From JAEUIE01 sp047602475 (GTDB lineage Bacteria > Planctomycetota > Planctomycetia > Gemmatales > HRBIN36), in NCBI GenBank assembly GCA_047602475.1, contig JASGHE010000007.1:62001-126000 (forward strand): DNA of 64,000 nt, in the 5' to 3' direction. The notes below the pieces were generated by a model. It was not told the origin of the DNA. It saw nothing but the letters and a program-made list of their open reading frames with translations, and did no database searches. Each line of letters opens with the position of its first letter. The stretch's first letter is position 1. Positions 61,705 to 64,000 of the stretch are shown piece after piece. The position numbers and the translations under genes are program-made.

Positions 61705-64000
61705 TCAAGTTCTTGATCGTCGAATCCTCCCTGTACTCCACTGAATCACATAGAAGAAGATAGGCGTAAGGAATACTCCAAAAAGAGTAACACCAAGCAT
61801 ACCAGCAAAGACGGCGACGCCCAGGGTTTGTCTCATTTCCGCACCTGCACCCTCGGCAATGACCAGTGGCACCACGCCAAGGATAAACGCAAACGACGTC
61901 ATGATAATGGGCCGAAGCCTGATTTTGCACGCTTCAAGGATCGCACCCCGCGGCTGGCTGCCGGCATCACTGCGAATCTTGGCAAATTCGACGATAAGAA
62001 TCGCGTTCTTGCAGGCCAGGCCGACAAGAACGATGAAACCAATCTGTGTGAAGATGTTCACATCCATCTTGGCCATGCCCACCCCGACGACCGAACACAG
62101 CAGACACATGGGCACGACGAGAATCACCGCTAGCGGCAAGGACCAGCTTTCGTATTGAGCAGCCAGCACGAGGAAGACGAGTACGACAGCCAGCACGAAT
62201 GCAAAGACAGCGGTGTTGCCGGTCTGCAACTGCAAGAGAGCCAGTTCTGTCCACGCCGGCCGCATCGTGGGAGGCAACTCGCTCTTCATGACCTGATCCA
62301 TGATATCAATCGCCTGCCCGGAACTGACTCCTGGCGACGTGCATCCTCTCACACCCGCGCTGGGATACATGTTGTAACGGACCAGCATCACCGGCCCGCT
62401 GATTTCCTTGAAGCTGAGCATCCCTGCCAGTGGCACCATCATACCTCGATCATTTCTCACCTTGAGTTGCCGGAGGTCTTCAATCTTCTTGCGAAAGAGC
62501 GGAGCGGCCTGAATATTTACCTGCCAGGTGCGCCCGAACTTGTTGAAGTCGTTGACATACAGCGAACCCAGGTACGTTTGAAGAGAGCCGAAGATTTCGC
62601 TCAGAGCCACGCCCTGTGTCTTCGCCTGGACTCTATCGACATTGAGCTGAATCCACGGAGTATCAGCCCGGAAACTGGTGAACAGCCCCTGAATACCCTC
62701 GGTGTCGTTACCCTTGCTCACAACCTGGTCAGCTACACGTTGCAAGGTAGCGTTGCCCTGATCGCTCCGGTCTTCGATCATGATCTTGAAGCCGCCTGCC
62801 GTGCCTAAACCTTCAACTGGCGGTGCGCCGAAGATACTGACCACTCCTTCTTTCACTTCCGAGTGTAGCAACTCCTCCAGCCGGGCACTGATGGCGTCGG
62901 CTGACATATCATGCGCCGTTCGTTGAGAAAACTCATCCAGCATGACGAACATGGAACCGAAGTTCGGGGCGTTGGCATTGAGCAGCAGCGATTGCCCGGC
63001 GATAGCCACCGTATGACTGACACCCTTTGTTTTCCCCACCAGCTTCTCGATCTGTTGAACAACTTTGATCGTTCTTTCAATCGAGGCCGAGTCAGGAAGT
63101 TGCACATTCACCAGAAGATAGCCCTTATCCTGTGCCGGGATGAAGCCGCTGGGAGTGCGCTGGAAGACATACCAGGTCAACACCAGCAATCCACCATAGA
63201 CCAACAGAGCGATCAGGCTGATACGCAGGATGCCTGAGACAACAGCAACATACCCCATCGTCACATAGTTGAAACCAATGTTGAACCAGCGGAATGCGGT
63301 GCCCAGCACGAAGTTAAACACCTTGGTGCCAACAATGCCGATCACCGCTCCTATCACGATGGCACTAATGGTAATTGCCAAGGAGCGATGTTCGATAAAG
63401 AACGATGGTAACAGCGTCGGATCGGCTTGATTGATCAACACATTGAGCCAATAAGGAAGGAAATACCAGCCCGCCAGGGCGCAGGAGATGCCATAAAGCC
63501 ACCAGGGCATGACCTCATCCTTGCGTTCGTGCTTGGGCTTGAGCAGTAACGCCGCCAGTGCAGGGGAGAGAGTCAATGAGTTGAAGGCAGAGAGGATCGT
63601 CGAGACCGCGATCGTTAGTGCGAACTGTTTGAAGAATTGTCCCATGATGCCGGTGATGAAGGTGCAGGGCACAAAGACAGCAGTGAGCACCAGCCCCACC
63701 GCTACCACCGGGCCGGCCACCTCATTCATGGCTTTGATGGTGGCATCCCTCGGCGAAAGACCATGTTCAATGTGATGCTCGACTGCTTCCACCACCACAA
63801 TGGCGTCATCCACCACGATGCCAATGGCCAGGACCAGGCCAAAGAGGGTTAGGTTGTTCAAACTGAAACCGACCACATACATGGCAGCCAGGGTGCCGAT
63901 GATCGCCACCGGTACGGCCAGCAGTGGAATGATCGCTGAACGCCAGTTCTGGAGAAAGAGGATAACCACGAAGGCCACGAGGGCCACCGCCAGCCCCAGC
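61705..64000 (-). CDS. AcrB/MexF-type RND multidrug efflux pump, N-terminus outside window
   Basis: About 765 residues; the frame is open to the right edge, so roughly the first 300 residues are missing. It begins in the second membrane span (ALVAFVVILFLQNWRSAIIP) and includes NNLTLFGLVLAIGIVVDDAI, the large periplasmic loop, and TQIGFIVLVGLACKNAILIV. It ends in a short basic tail (STGRIRRSRT). The sequence is of the HAE1 (drug/hydrophobe) class, distinct from the metal-type pump at 47095. Adaptor and channel genes would lie beyond the window. Confidence 0.9.
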   Translation of the reverse strand, partial: LGLAVALVAFVVILFLQNWRSAIIPLLAVPVAIIGTLAAMYVVGFSLNNLTLFGLVLAIGIVVDDAIVVVEAVEHHIEHGLSPRDATIKAMNEVAGPVVAVGLVLTAVFVPCTFITGIMGQFFKQFALTIAVSTILSAFNSLTLSPALAALLLKPKHERKDEVMPWWLYGISCALAGWYFLPYWLNVLINQADPTLLPSFFIEHRSLAITISAIVIGAVIGIVGTKVFNFVLGTAFRWFNIGFNYVTMGYVAVVSGILRISLIALLVYGGLLVLTWYVFQRTPSGFIPAQDKGYLLVNVQLPDSASIERTIKVVQQIEKLVGKTKGVSHTVAIAGQSLLLNANAPNFGSMFVMLDEFSQRTAHDMSADAISARLEELLHSEVKEGVVSIFGAPPVEGLGTAGGFKIMIEDRSDQGNATLQRVADQVVSKGNDTEGIQGLFTSFRADTPWIQLNVDRVQAKTQGVALSEIFGSLQTYLGSLYVNDFNKFGRTWQVNIQAAPLFRKKIEDLRQLKVRNDRGMMVPLAGMLSFKEISGPVMLVRYNMYPSAGVRGCTSPGVSSGQAIDIMDQVMKSELPPTMRPAWTELALLQLQTGNTAVFAFVLAVVLVFLVLAAQYESWSLPLAVILVVPMCLLCSVVGVGMAKMDVNIFTQIGFIVLVGLACKNAILIVEFAKIRSDAGSQPRGAILEACKIRLRPIIMTSFAFILGVVPLVIAEGAGAEMRQTLGVAVFAGMLGVTLFGVFLTPIFFYVIQWSTGRIRRSRT

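Noticed and set aside
1..64000. CRISPR arrays, rRNA, tRNA, riboswitches
   Set aside because: No regularly spaced repeats, no rRNA segments and no cloverleaf or known riboswitch core was recognised by eye; a tRNAscan or Infernal run would be decisive.

Overview
The window comes from a planctomycete, most likely a member of the Gemmataceae/Gemmatales. The evidence is four secreted proteins with the lineage-typical N-terminal LEDRxxPA motif, two ECF sigma factors of the planctomycete type (one next to a Ser/Thr kinase with TPR repeats), a PEP-CTERM protein, FG-GAP surface proteins, and many small genes shared among these bacteria. No rRNA, tRNA or CRISPR array was recognised.

Layout. 0-5.3 kb: end of a beta-strand-repeat surface protein, a lipoprotein, an ECF sigma factor and decayed mobile-element genes. 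5.3-11.4 kb: many very small genes (Flp pilin, single-span membrane peptides, a Spy-like periplasmic protein, a LamG/PEP-CTERM protein, a DUF4274-like protein). 11.4-12.1 kb: scar where a serine-recombinase remnant meets an IS3-type transposase tail. 12.3-27.7 kb: a stress cluster (DUF3309, glycine-zipper/Lys-rich protein, KaiC-like ATPase with overlapping hybrid histidine kinase, ferritin-like protein, glycine-zipper stress protein, giant NdvB-type cyclic beta-glucan synthase, CsbD). 28.8-41 kb: DUF5666 protein, ECF factor, Ser/Thr kinase, then three LEDRxxPA surface proteins (matrixin, FG-GAP/Ig-like, matrixin). 41.3-57.8 kb: small paralogue genes, HARE-HTH genes with a repeated leader, a histidine kinase/NtrC-type regulator pair, a CusABC-like efflux operon, an OprB porin and EttA. 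58-64 kb: a beta-helix plus lipase-like surface protein and part of an AcrB-type pump.

The main result is a set of ten sites that match the sigma-54 -24/-12 promoter (YGGCAY-N6-TGCW; GG and GC exactly 10 nt apart). They lie just upstream of the Spy-like gene, three tiny-protein genes, DUF3309, the glycine-zipper gene, a secreted protein, the ferritin operon, CsbD and the metal-efflux operon. With the NtrC-type regulator at 43.9 kb, they suggest one sigma-54 envelope/general-stress regulon. A perfect 18-bp palindrome lies between two of the divergent promoters and is a candidate shared enhancer.

A second pattern is an excess of single-base frameshifts. At least 13 can be placed in otherwise well-preserved genes, several in short homopolymers, so uncorrected sequencing indels are a serious possibility. 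Broken genes are annotated with restored coordinates and the break position.
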